From: Neoceratodus forsteri
Taxonomy: Eukaryota; Chordata; Ceratodontiformes; Ceratodontidae
DNA: 64,000 nucleotides
Reading direction: 5' to 3'
Assembly (NCBI GenBank): GCA_016271365.2
Contig: CM028131.1
Span: 168,892,501-168,956,500 of the forward strand
This document shows, piece by piece, positions 45,331-57,386 of the stretch (position 1 is the stretch's first letter; each line of letters opens with the position of its first letter). Under the pieces are notes generated by a model. It did no database searches. It saw only the letters and a program-made list of their open reading frames with translations, and was not told where the DNA came from. The translations under genes were made by a program, and so were the position numbers.

Positions 45331-45765
45331 TTTGTTTGTTTGCTTGTTGAATTTTGTTGACCCAGTAAGCCCACTGGGCCTAGAAGTCCCTTTTTCAGGG
45401 GTGACCGGGGGGAGGGATACAGATGGTAAGCAACTGAAACTGAACCAGATTAAGCTGTTGGTGGTATTTTTAGTGAATGAGGGAAAATTTGGCCAGGACA
45501 CTGGGGACATTCCCCTACTCTTTTCTATAAGTGCCATGGGATCTTTAACATCCACCTGAACTACCACCAATCCAGGCAGATGGGACCTTGGTTTAACATC
45601 TCATCTGAAAGATGGCACCTCAGAAGTGCAGCACCCCTCTCATGCTGCACTACAGTATCAGTATTGGGATATTAACCCAAGTGCCAGATGTGGGAACTGA
45701 ACCCACAGCCCTCTGACCTCCCAGCCTCAGAGGTGAGTGTGATACCTACTGAGCCACTGACACTG
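45331..45765 (-). mobile_element. tRNA-headed SINE with a conserved tail
   Basis: A 7-base duplication TGCACTG flanks it (45324-45330 and 45766-45772). On the minus strand the head has an A-box-like TGGCTCAGTAGG and a B-box-like GGTTCAGTTCCC. The body holds the segment complementary to GGGATCTTTAACATCCACCT and ends CCTGAAAAAGGGACT plus CAAA repeats. This arrangement is that of a widespread old vertebrate SINE group; I cannot name the exact family. Confidence 0.83.
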
Positions 45766-45772
45766 TGCACTG

Positions 45773-46725
45773 CAAAGAGGGAAGTGTAAACAGGGCCACT
45801 GTGTGCCATTTTGTCTGATGCAGTTCTGCTCTCCACCTCTGAATTTGCCCCGGTTAAGACGTACTTTTTATAGTTCTTAATTTGTGCAGTGTTAAGCTGT
45901 TTAAAATGCCATCAGCACAGTAAAATAATCGCTAAATATTACACTGCGTAGAATATGTATGTTATTGACCCTTTTTTTGTGCTAAATACATTATATTTAC
46001 ACTCATGCACTATTGCAAATGCCAAGCACAGTGCAAATGGTTAAATATCAAAATGTTAGTGGAATGAAAGGCAGCATTACACTAATGCTGCCAGTTGTTT
46101 TGCATGCTTTGCCTGTTGTCCCACTAGCATGTCTCTGACAATGAAGCACATTGGATGACAGGCAGCTGCAGCATGTAAATAGCCTCACTGTTACAAATTT
46201 GGGCTAAGGCGTCACTGCACAATCTGGCAGTACTGTGGTCTACAGTGCCCTGTATTGGATGTTAATTCAACCTCAACTCTGTAGAACTATTTTCTGGAGG
46301 GTAGAGGCTGGAAACTGACAGAAAAATCATTGCCCCTCATTGCAAGAAAAACAGAAATCCTTCCGTCTAGATTACCTACCAATTAGAGAGCACAAGAGTG
46401 ATTTATAATCACATGCTGTGATATGAATATTTTGCCTAAATGTTATGTGTTAAATCTGCAAGAATCAATAGACAGTAGACTCTTTTGATCATCATTTCCA
46501 AAATTCTGTCAGGCTGACTTCTTTAATCTAAATGACACAGACTGAATCCTACTGTACCCAGACTTGGATTCTGTAAAGCTTCTTTGATACATGTCATCAA
46601 GTCCTTTTATGGTTGGAATATGGTGTTGCATTCTAAACTGACTTGGCTCAGGCATGAAGGTGACTGTAATTTGTGTGCATTGCAACTGCAATCAGCAACT
46701 TAGATTAAATTAAGATATAGGATTC
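45773..46725. other. No gene recognised
   Basis: A/T-rich mixed DNA. The first bases probably continue the Harbinger flank. No coding, terminal-repeat or RNA-gene signal is seen. Confidence 0.5.
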
Positions 46726-47036
46726 CCCTGGACCCACGCAAGTGCAATGTGCAGTCTAACTGACTCCACTTCCACGGAGGCAGTTTTACACCCAGTGCAT
46801 AGGTCGACCCCATTCTTGTGTTGTGCCTGTGCTGGCACCCAGCTTTCACTGGGTGTCAGTCTACAGCACAGTGCTGTGACCCCCACCCCTGAGGAAGGAG
46901 AACTGTTGGGGATGCTCAATCCTTCCTCATCCCGGCTGAACCCCGAGTCACCTGAGTCCATTTCCAAACCCGGGTCACCAGCTTAGTGCAAGGCAAGGCA
47001 TCCAGCACCTCAGCCCTCTGTACCACTAGGCCAGCC
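46726..47036 (-). mobile_element. tRNA-derived SINE inside a small tandem repeat
   Basis: On the minus strand it begins GGCCTAGTGGTACAGAGGGC (A-box-like). A B-box-like GACCCGGGTTTGG follows, then a body with the segment complementary to GGATGCTCAATCCTT, which the SINE at 16135-16709 shares. It lies between broken units of the repeat at 47037-47170. No long target duplication is visible. Confidence 0.68.
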
Positions 47037-47170
47037 TTCTTACCCCAGTTTTAAAGAATTTTCAGCAACCTAGCCCAAATTAAGATATTTTCTAACCCCA
47101 ATTTTAAAGAAGTTTCAGCACCCTAGCCCAAATTAAGATATAGGATTTTCTTACCCCTATTTTAAAGAAT
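47037..47170. repeat. 58-base tandem repeat
   Basis: Two units and a partial third: 47040-47092, 47093-47150 and 47151-47170. The core is ACCCCAATTTTAAAGAA…CAGCACCCTAGCCCAAAT. The end of another unit lies at 46692-46725, left of the SINE, so the array had at least four units before that insertion. Confidence 0.8.
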
Positions 47171-50100
47171 TAGAATTTTTGTTTTACACTCTATTTCCCA
47201 AGATAGCCTAGATGTAATATAGTATTTCATTTCCAGTGGGGTACAAATTCTACCAATTTCTTAAATCAAAAGAAAAAGCCACTATCGATTTATGTAGTTT
47301 TGTGGTCTTGGGCACTGGAAGGTTAAGTAACATACCCAAGATCATACAATGAGTGATTGATACTATTTGGCTCATCTGATGTTTGAAACTGTGACCTCAC
47401 TGTTGCCAACAAAGTACACTAAGCACTAGGCTGCATTGCTTCCACACTGCCTTTCAAGAGTTTTTTGAAATTTGACTTAATAATAGGTGTTTGAGAACCT
47501 CACTGGTAATTCTCCATATATGTGCAATTAGAATTAAACTAAACATAACTTTTACAGATTTTAGTTTTTCCCATAAAACCCAACAGAGATGCAGCATATC
47601 ATATTAAATGGGATCCTGCACTAACTCAATGTTTCAACAGGAAGGATGCACAGTGAGCTCAATTGGGTTGCTAAGGGTCATACAGAGAGTAGACAGTCTA
47701 GAAACATTTAATGGGCCTATGCAACCAGAGTAGTGCTATGCTTGTGCAACTGTGATAACTGTTTGGCAGTGTGCACTATTCCATGGGGAATTACCAGTAT
47801 GTAGGGGTACCAAAGCAAGGTACCATTGAAGAGGGTTCCACCCCTACAGGTGCAGTGAGAAGGATTTCCTTGGATAAAGGTAACTTAGGAAGGAGTCCCA
47901 AAAAGAGTATTGAGCAGTAAATACTTACTACTGGGCTGAGAGCAGATTGACAGTAACAGATAGCTTGAAGAATATGAATGATATGTGCAGGTTGTAAGGA
48001 CTGCATTAATAAATTAAATTGCACTGATGGCATAAGGGGGCTTCTTAAGGAGAGAGGAAATAGCAAGTTGTGCCACCATCCATCTCCATCCAACAGTGGA
48101 AACCTACCTAAGGAAGGTAGAGAATACAGAATACAATGAAAGCCGCTTAATATGGACTGTTTTGTGCTGCAACTTTTTGTCCAAAGACAGCAGTGTCCAT
48201 TGTTGCTAGAAGGGGGCAGCATTACATACAAATACGTTGATCATAGTTCTGTACCACAGTACACTATGCTGGATATTCAGACCCATAAAGAGCTTACTAG
48301 TGGATTGGAAAGTGCAGTATTGTGCATATTATGTTTCAGGATCGTTGTACAGCTAAGAACAGTACAGTGCTGTATGAAGTTTGTTTCATGTGTTCCTTAG
48401 CTAGGCAGGTGGTTAAAACATTATTGTCATGTCCATAACATGAGCCATATCATCTCTCTCTGGTCCATTTTATGTTTGATGGCAGTGGCATATTGGGCAG
48501 ATCAAACCGTTATTTAAATTTTGACTGGAGACAGCAGGTAAGCCAACTGCTTAACTAAATGCTGCTACTTAACTAGCTCACTTATCACAGAAGGGGGCGT
48601 AATACAGGCACTCAATTAGCATTAATCCACCTCATCAGTTGTCTGCTATTGCCAGCCAGCAATATCCACATAAACAGGTGAATTTAATCTTATTGTCTAT
48701 GGGAATGGTTTTGTTTGAAGTTTATGTCTGTGATACCCAGTTGTCCATGCTATCCATGTCTGCCTTTGGCAGAGTCGACTGTACTATTAACAACTACATA
48801 GTATGACCTTTGGCATGAAGAAGAGGAAAAACTCTCTTTTTAAAGGAGGAAACCACTGGGGATCCTAGGCCTTGGTTGCCTTCCCTCCAGGCTAGAGATA
48901 GTTTATTTAGTGATGGCTCTGCTGCTGCAATTTAGAAACCCAATTAAGGGGAGAAAATATTCCAATTTGGTAGAAAGCTCTCATGATCTATCTAATGGAA
49001 CACCATGAAGGGATGCGAGAGGCTCCTGCAACAACCAGTACTGTTGAAGTGAGAGCAAACCCCCACAGCAGGAAAAGGAGAGCATTGACTGCTGAGGCAC
49101 TCAGCCGGCCTACTGACTAAAACAGACCAAGTGAACCAGAAGTGGTCTTACGGAGAATAGCTTTTGAAGGTGCAGCAGCATCACTGTTGCATCACCATAG
49201 CCAAAGGGGCACTCTTGGGCTTAAGGGCTCCACCCCTTGGCAGCTGAAGTCTTAAATTCTGTATCAAGAGATTCCTCCAGTGAGTTAGATGACTGAGACT
49301 CCACCTAGAATGAGGACATTCTCACTATGGGTCAGATGAGAAGGACCCCACACTAAGCTTCACATTCTAAAGATGTGGACTTCATGGCTGCAGAGCAAGC
49401 CTATTCAGTTACAGGGCGAGCCCTGAGACAGAAAATGTAACCGACATGGTTGGTGTGCCTCCAGTTTATGAGTGAACACATGAATCAACTTTGATGTGCT
49501 GGATAGAAGGAGGCCAATTGAAGCCAATGGTTGTAGATTAGGTAGCAGGTTATTGATGAGAAGGCTGGGCAAAGCCAGCAGTGTTAGTGATAAGGAGGCC
49601 AGGTGAAGTCAGCTGCCTGGATAAGGGAGGAGGCTGTAGTGTGAGCCAGCATTCACAGGTTCATAGTGGTAGCAGTCAATGGAAATCAAGCCAACCATTT
49701 CCATTAATGAAGCCAATTTAATGGTGACATAAAAGGTAGGTGTTTAGGTATAGACAGGCTGAGATGCCAGTAATTGAATCAGTGAGCATTAGCATAATGA
49801 ATCAGTCAGGTTTAGCAGTTGATCGCTATAGTTTCAACATGAATACTGAATTGATATGAGTGGCATGAATATCTTAGATGCCATTAAGGCAGAGTTATAT
49901 TGTTGCAGTAAAGAGCATTTGCAGCACAGTACTGTAATGAAATGCAATGAGAATCTTGAAAGCCATGTAGGCTTTGAGGATAATGTATTTAAATGCATGC
50001 ATAATTAAAAGCCAAGTAGGCAAGGAGCATCAAGGAGCAGAGTGATTCATATAATTTACATAAAGCATGCTTCTACTACCCAGAGCCATGATGCCCCATC

Positions 50101-50480
50101 ATGACACAACAGTACCCTATCATAGGAATAACAGGGAGCCACAAGCAGAGCACCATGAGACCAGGTTGCTAATGTAATAGCTGAAAATTTCAGGATAGCA
50201 ATGCTGCAGTTGGCTGAGTGGATTTAGCACTGAGTGAATAAGAGCAGAGCTGTTGAACACTCATATCACCTCAGGGAGTGGCAGCTAGCTGAGCAGTGTG
50301 AAGCCTGGATCAGGTGCAAAATAATTAAAGTGAAAGCCTAGGAGACAGCAGGCAGGGAAACAGCAGTGTGAGCTGTAGCATACAATAATAATGCAGTTGA
50401 CTGAGGGCTTCTAAAATCTGATGAGTAAATGGGAGCCTGAGTGCACAGGCACAAGGCAGCTTAAGGTAAGGAAACAACAA
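47171..50480. other. No gene recognised; longest stretch without identified elements
   Basis: Mixed, mostly non-repetitive within the window. The frame at 47791-48231 (minus, 146 codons) has no domain and an ordinary composition. From about 48850 to 50450 the plus strand is purine-rich with loosely recurring AGCAG and GAAGCC words, perhaps an old decayed repeat. No splice-flanked exon could be defended. Confidence 0.45.
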
Positions 50481-50567
50481 TATGTAACCTGAAGTGCAAA
50501 TAAGCGATTTATACATTGCTTATTTGCACTTCAGGTTACATATTGAAGTGCAAATAAGCAATGTATA
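50481..50567. repeat. Compound perfect palindrome
   Basis: Three copies of one arm in alternating orientation. Arm 1 (50481-50505) pairs perfectly over 25 bases with arm 2 (50518-50542), loop 12. A longer version of arm 2 (50510-50533) pairs perfectly over 24 bases with arm 3 (50544-50567), loop 10. Two exclusive hairpins can form. Confidence 0.93.
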
Positions 50568-50946
50568 CACAGGATGCTAGGAAACTAGAAAAACCCAAAA
50601 GAAACAAATGCAAGCACAAGTACAGGAGCAGGAAGCAAAACAAGCACACAGCAGCAAGAGGCAAGCAATACTAACCAGCAGAGCAAAACTAATCAAAAGC
50701 AGGATAACCAAAATGCACAAAAGTCCAGCACAAACCTAAAAGAGCACTAAGCACAAGGAAAGGAGAGAGGCAAACACTGTCAAAGGGGTGAGGCAAAACA
50801 ACCAGCACGCCCCAAGGAAGAAGGCAGACTGACACAGCCTCTGGCTGCAAAGTGCTTCAGAAGGAGGCTGGGAGGAACTTCTTATATAGCTTAGGAAGGG
50901 GCGTGGCTGGTTGCTTACCCCATTGAACTACAGGCATGGCCTTCCA
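50568..50946. other. No gene recognised
   Basis: A- and G-rich sequence rich in AGCACAA-like words, ending at a CR1 tail. No coding or RNA signal. Confidence 0.45.
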
Positions 50947-51265
50947 ACAGAAACATAGAATTTAATTGCAGATAAGGACCACTTTTTCCACCCAGTCTGC
51001 CCATTTTCCCTATCTACAATTTCCCCGCAAACCCTAATTAATCTATTGTTCTTTTTCCCCCTCTCCCTTCATTTTCACCAAGATTTCCTTTTGCCTGTCC
51101 CATGCACCACACCCCTGTTTTGCTCCCCCCCACCATCTCCACTGGAAGGCTGTTCCAGGAATCCAGCACTCTTTTTGTGAAGAAGCACTTCCTCACATGT
51201 CTCATGACTCTACCCACCCACCCCCTCAGCTTCACAGCATGTCCTCTTGTTCTAGAGTTCCTTTG
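50947..51265 (-). mobile_element. CR1 3'-end fragment, older subfamily
   Basis: The tail-side sequence AACATAGAATTTAATTGCAG is followed to the right by the RT C-terminus read leftward (RKCFFTKRVLDSWNSLPVEM, about 51200-51140). It resembles the plus-strand fragment at 8684-9310 more than the two younger subfamilies. Only about 320 bases remain. Confidence 0.78.
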
Positions 51266-52118
51266 TAAAGAAACATAGAATTTAAAAACCGTTAGCTGGA
51301 TTTGAAACCTGTGTCTCCCAGTTCAATTTGGCAGAGTGGTGTGCGAAGTTAACTAAATTCACTTTGCAAAATAATCTGTGAATGTTGGCAAATTCACAAA
51401 GCTGAGGACTGCAATTCTCATTGTTATTCATCAGGAAAACAGACAAAATTCACATGGCAAGCTTATGCAAAATGTTAATTCACATGCAAATCCCAAGATG
51501 AATTACATGCTACACCCCTTCCCCCACCCAAAAACAGTAGAAAACAGGATACTCCCATCTCCATCCCCTTTGGCACCCTTCTACCTCCACCATCCAACAC
51601 TGAAAATGGTCCCCCAGTGTAGAGTGTCTGCTCTGTTAAATGTCTGTTTCACAATGACACAAATTAATGAATATCAACATCTTTGCTCTTAGTAAAACTT
51701 GACTGGTTGAATTTTCAGGGAATACGGTTTTACTAGTAGCAATTACAGGTAACCAAGCCTGCAATGAGATGACAAAACAACAATCCAATGAGTGAAACTT
51801 GACCGATTAAAAACTGCAGTAGTTTATAACATAACAAAATGCATGCACATAGCCAGTCACGTGCAGGATGCAGCAACACAAAAAAAATACTAATGCACAG
51901 GCAAGCTGTGTACAGTGAGCTTCAGGAAGGGGGAAGTCCATCGATATCCTCCTATCCTCCTATGTTGTGCTGGAAACCAAGCTTGAAACCTGAGAAAAGG
52001 CAAAATCAAATAGTGCTTCACCAAAAAACTACACTGGAGTTGTGTGGATGTGAAAGCAGTGGGAAGGGTATGCAGTAGGGGTTTGCGGGTCAGATTTGCT
52101 GGTTCTTTCAGGTTGGGT
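51266..52118. other. No gene recognised
   Basis: A second CR1-tail-like AAACATAGAATTT occurs at 51270-51282, possibly marking another lost copy. The rest is mixed, with an A-run at 51881-51890. Nothing else can be supported. Confidence 0.4.
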
Positions 52119-53472
52119 TGGCACTGCCTCTGTACTGTGGAATTATCACACAATGGACATCACTGTGTTGGTTAGACATTACCAGATATACATCAGAATG
52201 CCAAACAAATACATAATATGGTATATTCTGGCCCCATTAAGGGCAGGGGGTGTGCCTTTGGAAATATTACATCATGACATGGCTACATCATCACATGAGG
52301 TTGTGCCTCCCAAGAGATCATACTACATAAGGCACAAACACAGCAGGCTGCACAACTACTACCTGGGTAGAGTAGTATGTGGCTTATCAGATGCCACTGA
52401 GTATAATGTGGAAGACGAGAAGTACACGTTTTAGCTTTAGACTTCGCATCAACACTGCCAGTGTCTGAATGCCACAGCTCTAACATACAGCACATAACAT
52501 GCCTTAGATATGTTTACATTTCTCTTCTAGCATTATACCTCAATGGCACAACAGTTCAGGCTAATTCAGAACACCACAGCATGAAATTCCAGCCACATCA
52601 TGCTGCAGTAATAGGTAGCTTCTATGTTTTTTAAACAATTAGCATCACAGTTCAAATTTGTTAGGTTTTTTAATGCTGTCTACACTTTATCAACAGAGAT
52701 ACATAAGATAAATACAACTGCTTGTTATTTGGTATCATATACAGTATTATGCTTGAACATTGCATAATTTGAACAATATAAATGAGAACTGTTTATCTAG
52801 AAGCCAAGGGCTAATTTAACAAATTCAGTAGATGGATGTTGACAATGTACAGTGATTATAATGTCACATTCAGTTGGAAGCAGTCACTATGGCCTTAAAT
52901 TTCCATGTTTTTTTTTTTTGTTGTTGTTTAAGATTTTTTATTTTTCAAGTACACAACATACTACAATTTCTCAGGATGTCTCACAGTATAAGTTATACAA
53001 GCAATGCAGGAGACTTTAGCAATCTTCTTTAAATTCTTATCTCCCATAGGCTTCCAACATATGCCTGTTACAATGGGGAGGTAGGTGTAAAAGTGTGAGG
53101 AACCTTCGAAGGTTGTTGCTGTAGGTTTATGAACACAAGCATAGGAAAAGATAACAGACACAATAATTTGTCCTATCTGTAGTAACCTGGAGTATCATCT
53201 TTAAGAGGTGATTCTCAAAATGCTGCTCCTGGAGTCAGCTGGGGGCATACCATTCAGGATAAGACTGCATTGAATCAAACAGAAAATACACACACAGTAA
53301 CTGAAGGAAGGTTAAGATTTCAGTACAGTGCTATCAATAATGGAATTGATCACATAATCTAGATAGTCAGTCATTCTAAGGATTCTACTGAGCAGTCAGA
53401 CCTACCCTTATTCTGATAAGAGGGTGTGGGTGGTGGTGATGTATGGAGGAGTCGTAGGATTGTTTCCACTAT

Positions 53473-56400
53473 TCAACCAATCCCTTCTCTAAGTTTCAGC
53501 AGTGAGAAAAAAGGATACCAGAAGGTATTGTACAGTGGTAAGGTATTAGCCACCACATGTGACATTCTTGCCAAGTTAGCCACTTGGATCAGGGAATTCA
53601 TTACCTCGTTCATAGTGGGGATTTCATTTGTCCTCCATCTGCATAGGAGAAGCCTCTTAACTACCATGCTCAAAATTGAGGTCCACTTCTTTTCATGGGA
53701 GTTAAAGTAGGGAGTGGATGTATGTAGACCAAGCAACAACATTTATGGGGAAGAGGGAAGGGGCTTTTACATGATTTTACTACCCAGTGTGACTACATGC
53801 TTCCATAAGGGTCTGATCAGTGGATAGTCCCAGAGGATATGCAATAAGTTTCCCGGATGGAGGGTACATCTCCAGCACTTATCATCCTATGTGAGCTTAA
53901 CATTTCATAGCACTGCTGGAGTTTTGTACCAGGACTAGAAGATTTTGTTTTGGATTAAGGCACTTCTTGGATCAAGGTAAGCCTGCAGCAGGCTCACCAT
54001 GCTTGCTCTGAAATTTGAATGTTTAGGGATGACTCCCATTGTGCTTTAGCCTCCTGTGATTGTGAGGGGATATGCGTTTGGACGGCTGCATATATGCTAC
54101 TGGTGTGAACTCTTTTGAGTGATAACAACTTTGGAAGTGGAGAAGGAGATTTCCCTTTTGAGCTTTTTCTAATACAACTCAAGACTGCATCTCAGATTTG
54201 AAAGTATCTCCAGAACCCTTGAGATGGAATAGAGATGTGAGTGCAAAGACTTTCAAATGTATCCATTGTAGTAGAGTTAGATGCCAGCATATCCTGGATA
54301 CACAGCACTCCTGCCTCCTCCCATTTGGACCATCGGATTGGTAAGTTATCCACAGTAATAAGCCTGTTGCCCCAAAGAAGAGTTAGGCCAAGGGGGGATG
54401 GATTGGTGTTCAATTTTTTATGGAGCTTCCCTCAGTACATTATGGTGGAGCCTATTGTGGCATGTGTCAATAGTTCCCATGGAGGGGTGTTGTATATCAA
54501 CAGGAACAGTTGTGGAATAGAACATTGCTCCACCTCCATGGCTTGCCACTGAAGGGTGTTAGGAGTCAGATTGGAGAACCAGTTAAGGGTTTGAGCAACT
54601 TAGAAATCCCAATTTTACCCCCTCAAACCATGGTAACCCCCATCCCCCTAGGGTCCAGTGTACACACATCTTATTCCTACTGTACCTGGGCTTTTTACCT
54701 TCCCGTAAAAATGTCCCCACAAGTTTATCTACTTTGTTATACCACTCCAGAGGAAGTATTAAGGGGAGATGGGAGAGAAAGTATAAAATCTTAGGGGGAG
54801 GTAATCATTTTTATAGCTGAAACTTTGCCTGCTAGAGTTAATTGAAGGGGTTTCCATCTATTCAGCTCTGTGCTGATAGTGGAGAGCAGGGACTTTAATT
54901 TTACTTCCCAAATTTTGGAGAGGTTGGGAGTCATTGTGATCCCTAAGTATGTGATGTCCTTGGGTGCTCAGTTCAGATTATACCATGAAGCCATGTTGAC
55001 AGTACAGTGGCTATTTAGGGGAAGCACCTGTTTTTGATTGATTTAGGTGTAATCCAGAGTATGTGGCAAAATTAGACAAAATGGCCAGGGGGGTGGAATG
55101 GTGCTTTCCAGGTTCGCCAGGGGGAGCAGCAGGACATCTGCATACATCAGTGTGGAATATTCCCACCCTCCCACCCTCACACCTTGGATCAGACCATTTT
55201 GCCTTATAGCTTCCGCCAAGGGCTCTGAGGCCAATACAAAAAGTAGGGGAGAAAGGGGGAAACCTTGGCATGTATCCCTTCCAAGTGAGGGGGGGGAAGG
55301 GTGGAGTTAGTCAACACTCTAGACACTGGAAAGTTATATGTGGCCTTAATCCAAGCCCGGAACCCTAGCCCAAACCCCATACTTTGCAAGACCTGTTGGA
55401 CAAAGTCCCACTCCTGGGAGTACAAAGCCTTTTCAAAGTCAATTGCCACTGCAGCTGCTGGTGTAGGAAGGAAGTGATTTGGCTTGGTGTATCAGGTTGA
55501 GCAGGGATCTGATATGATCAGTGCTGTACCTTCCTTCTACAAACCCCACTTGTGAGGGATGGACAAGATCAGGCAGAAGTGGGTTCTGTCTTGCAGCTAG
55601 GAGTTTGGCCAGGACTTTGCCATCTGCATTCAGCAGCAAAATGGGTCTCTTACTTGAAGCCTGGGTAGGGGGCTTACATTTCTTGGAGAGGACTGGGATG
55701 ATGGCCTCACGAAAGGATGGGGGAAAATCCTTTCATCTAGGGCCTAGGTGTATGTCTGGCATAGGATCAGGGCTATCGTCTTATGAAGAATTTGCCAGAT
55801 CTCTAACGGGAATCCTTCTCCTCTGGGAGCCTTACCTGTTTTCAGTGATGAAAGTGTTAGTTCCACATCTGTGGGGGAGAGTTGGGCATCCAAGGCCTGA
55901 GATTGTTGGAGAGAGATAGTTTGGGAAGCTTAAAGTCTGTAATAAAGGAGGTGACCCTATCAGGATTAAAGGCTCTGAATGAGGCATACAGGAAGGAGTA
56001 AAACTCAGCCATTATTTCATTGACTTTCTCTAGTGTGGCGTGGACCTTCCCTTGGGTGTCCATGAGCCCTGCAATGTGCCTATCCATCTGTTGCTTTCTG
56101 AGGTGGTAAGCCAGCACTTTTTTTCCAGCCTCCCAGTACTTGTGCCTCAGTCTTAGGCTGGAAACCTTTGCTTTCCTGGTTAGCAGATCATTTACCTTCA
56201 GCCAGAGGGCAACTACCTCCCATCCAGCAGGGGTAAGCAAGGAGTGATTACGCTACCTTTTATATTTTTTTCTGCCTCCTTCAATTGTTTGTCTAACTCT
56301 AGGAGCTCTTTTTTTCCTTTCTTTCCTTCTCTTATGGGCAAACCCCATGATGGTTCTCCTCAGGGTGGCTTTAAAAGCCTCCCACTTGTTGCCGGCTGAG

Positions 56401-57245
56401 GTGTCAGCTATGTGATTCTCTTGAAAGAATCTGTTGGCCTCAGTCTGTAGCCAAGGAAAAAATCAGGGTCTCTGAATAGAAGGGGATCTAGTCTCCAGGA
56501 AGGAGAGGAGTATGTTGTGGGGCCCCATGCAAAAGACAATTGCATTGGGGCATAATCTGAGATTACAATTGGATGGATGGAGGCATCGAGGGCCCTTTCT
56601 GTAATCTCTGGGGAGGTGAGCCAGAAATCTATCCAGCTATGGGAGTTGTAGACTGGGGAGTGGAAGGAGTAGTCTTTATGACTTGGATGAAAAACCCTTC
56701 AGATATCCGAGAGGCCATATCTTCCCGTAATTGGGTGAGGGCTTTGAGACCTTTGACATGGGGGTCCGTATTAGTGGGACTTATGTCGATGACTGGTTCC
56801 AATGTGAGATTGAAGTCTCCCCACATAATAATCGGGATGCTATCCTGTATAACTCACTGATCTGATGGGCCACCTCATGAAAGAAGGCCGGAGCATCCTC
56901 ATTTAGGCCATATATATTCCCCAATACCAGGGCCCCTTTGAGAGTATTCACCTTAGCCAGCAACCACCTACCTTCAGGATCACTTGCCAATTTCAAGATG
57001 GTCCAATGGAGTTTTTTTGTGAACAAGGATGGCCACCCCTTTCTTTTTCGTGCTGGCTGAGGCATATATCACCTGTTCCACCCAGTCCCTATGAAACCTT
57101 TCATGGTCTATCCTACTAAGCTTAATCTCCTGAAGGAAGGCCAGGTCAGAGTAAAGTCTTTTTAGATGTGTTAGGATTTGTTCCTCTTCACAAGGGTATT
57201 TAAGCCTAGCACATTCCACAAAGTTCCCACAGTATCAGTCATCAT
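53473..57245 (-). pseudogene. L1 ORF2 remnant (endonuclease and reverse transcriptase)
   Basis: Read right to left. The endonuclease begins near 57240 (GLNTLVKR, then ILTHLKRLYSDLAFLQEIKL). It continues with KKKGVAILVHKK, NIYGLNED and MWGDFNLTLEPVID (the catalytic GDFN block at about 56820). Then come the linker (56240-55857) and RT with PLLPDLVHPSQVGFVEGRYS (about 55590), MAIDFEKALYSQEWDFVQQV (55449-) and STLMYADVLLL at about 55144, where the catalytic YADD has become YADV. The C-terminal domain includes LLLCRWRTNEIPTMNEVMN (about 53650). Every domain is present in order but spread over frames with many stops. Confidence 0.83.
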
Positions 57246-57386
57246 GAAATAATGGCACTGAATGATGTGCTCAGATGGCCAAAACACATCCTGAGGCTGC
57301 GCTTTGAAGTCTGGCTCCCAGGGGGACCAACTTCAAGAAGATCACCAGCTGGAGGGTAGCAAACAGTGACTGTCTAGACAGTATAG

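Noticed and set aside
45700..45765. tRNA-like sequence with A-box and B-box words
   Set aside because: It is the head of a SINE with a target duplication. It does not fold into a full cloverleaf with paired acceptor ends.
47791..48231. Minus-strand frame of 146 codons, possible host exon
   Set aside because: No recognisable domain and no coding-type third-position bias that I could judge by eye. I saw no flanking splice sites in the correct frame.
48268..48284. GCTGGATATTCAGAC after CACTAT, resembling the left end of the TIR element
   Set aside because: There is no matching inverted end within several kb and the first bases differ, so it may be chance or a scrap too short to support.
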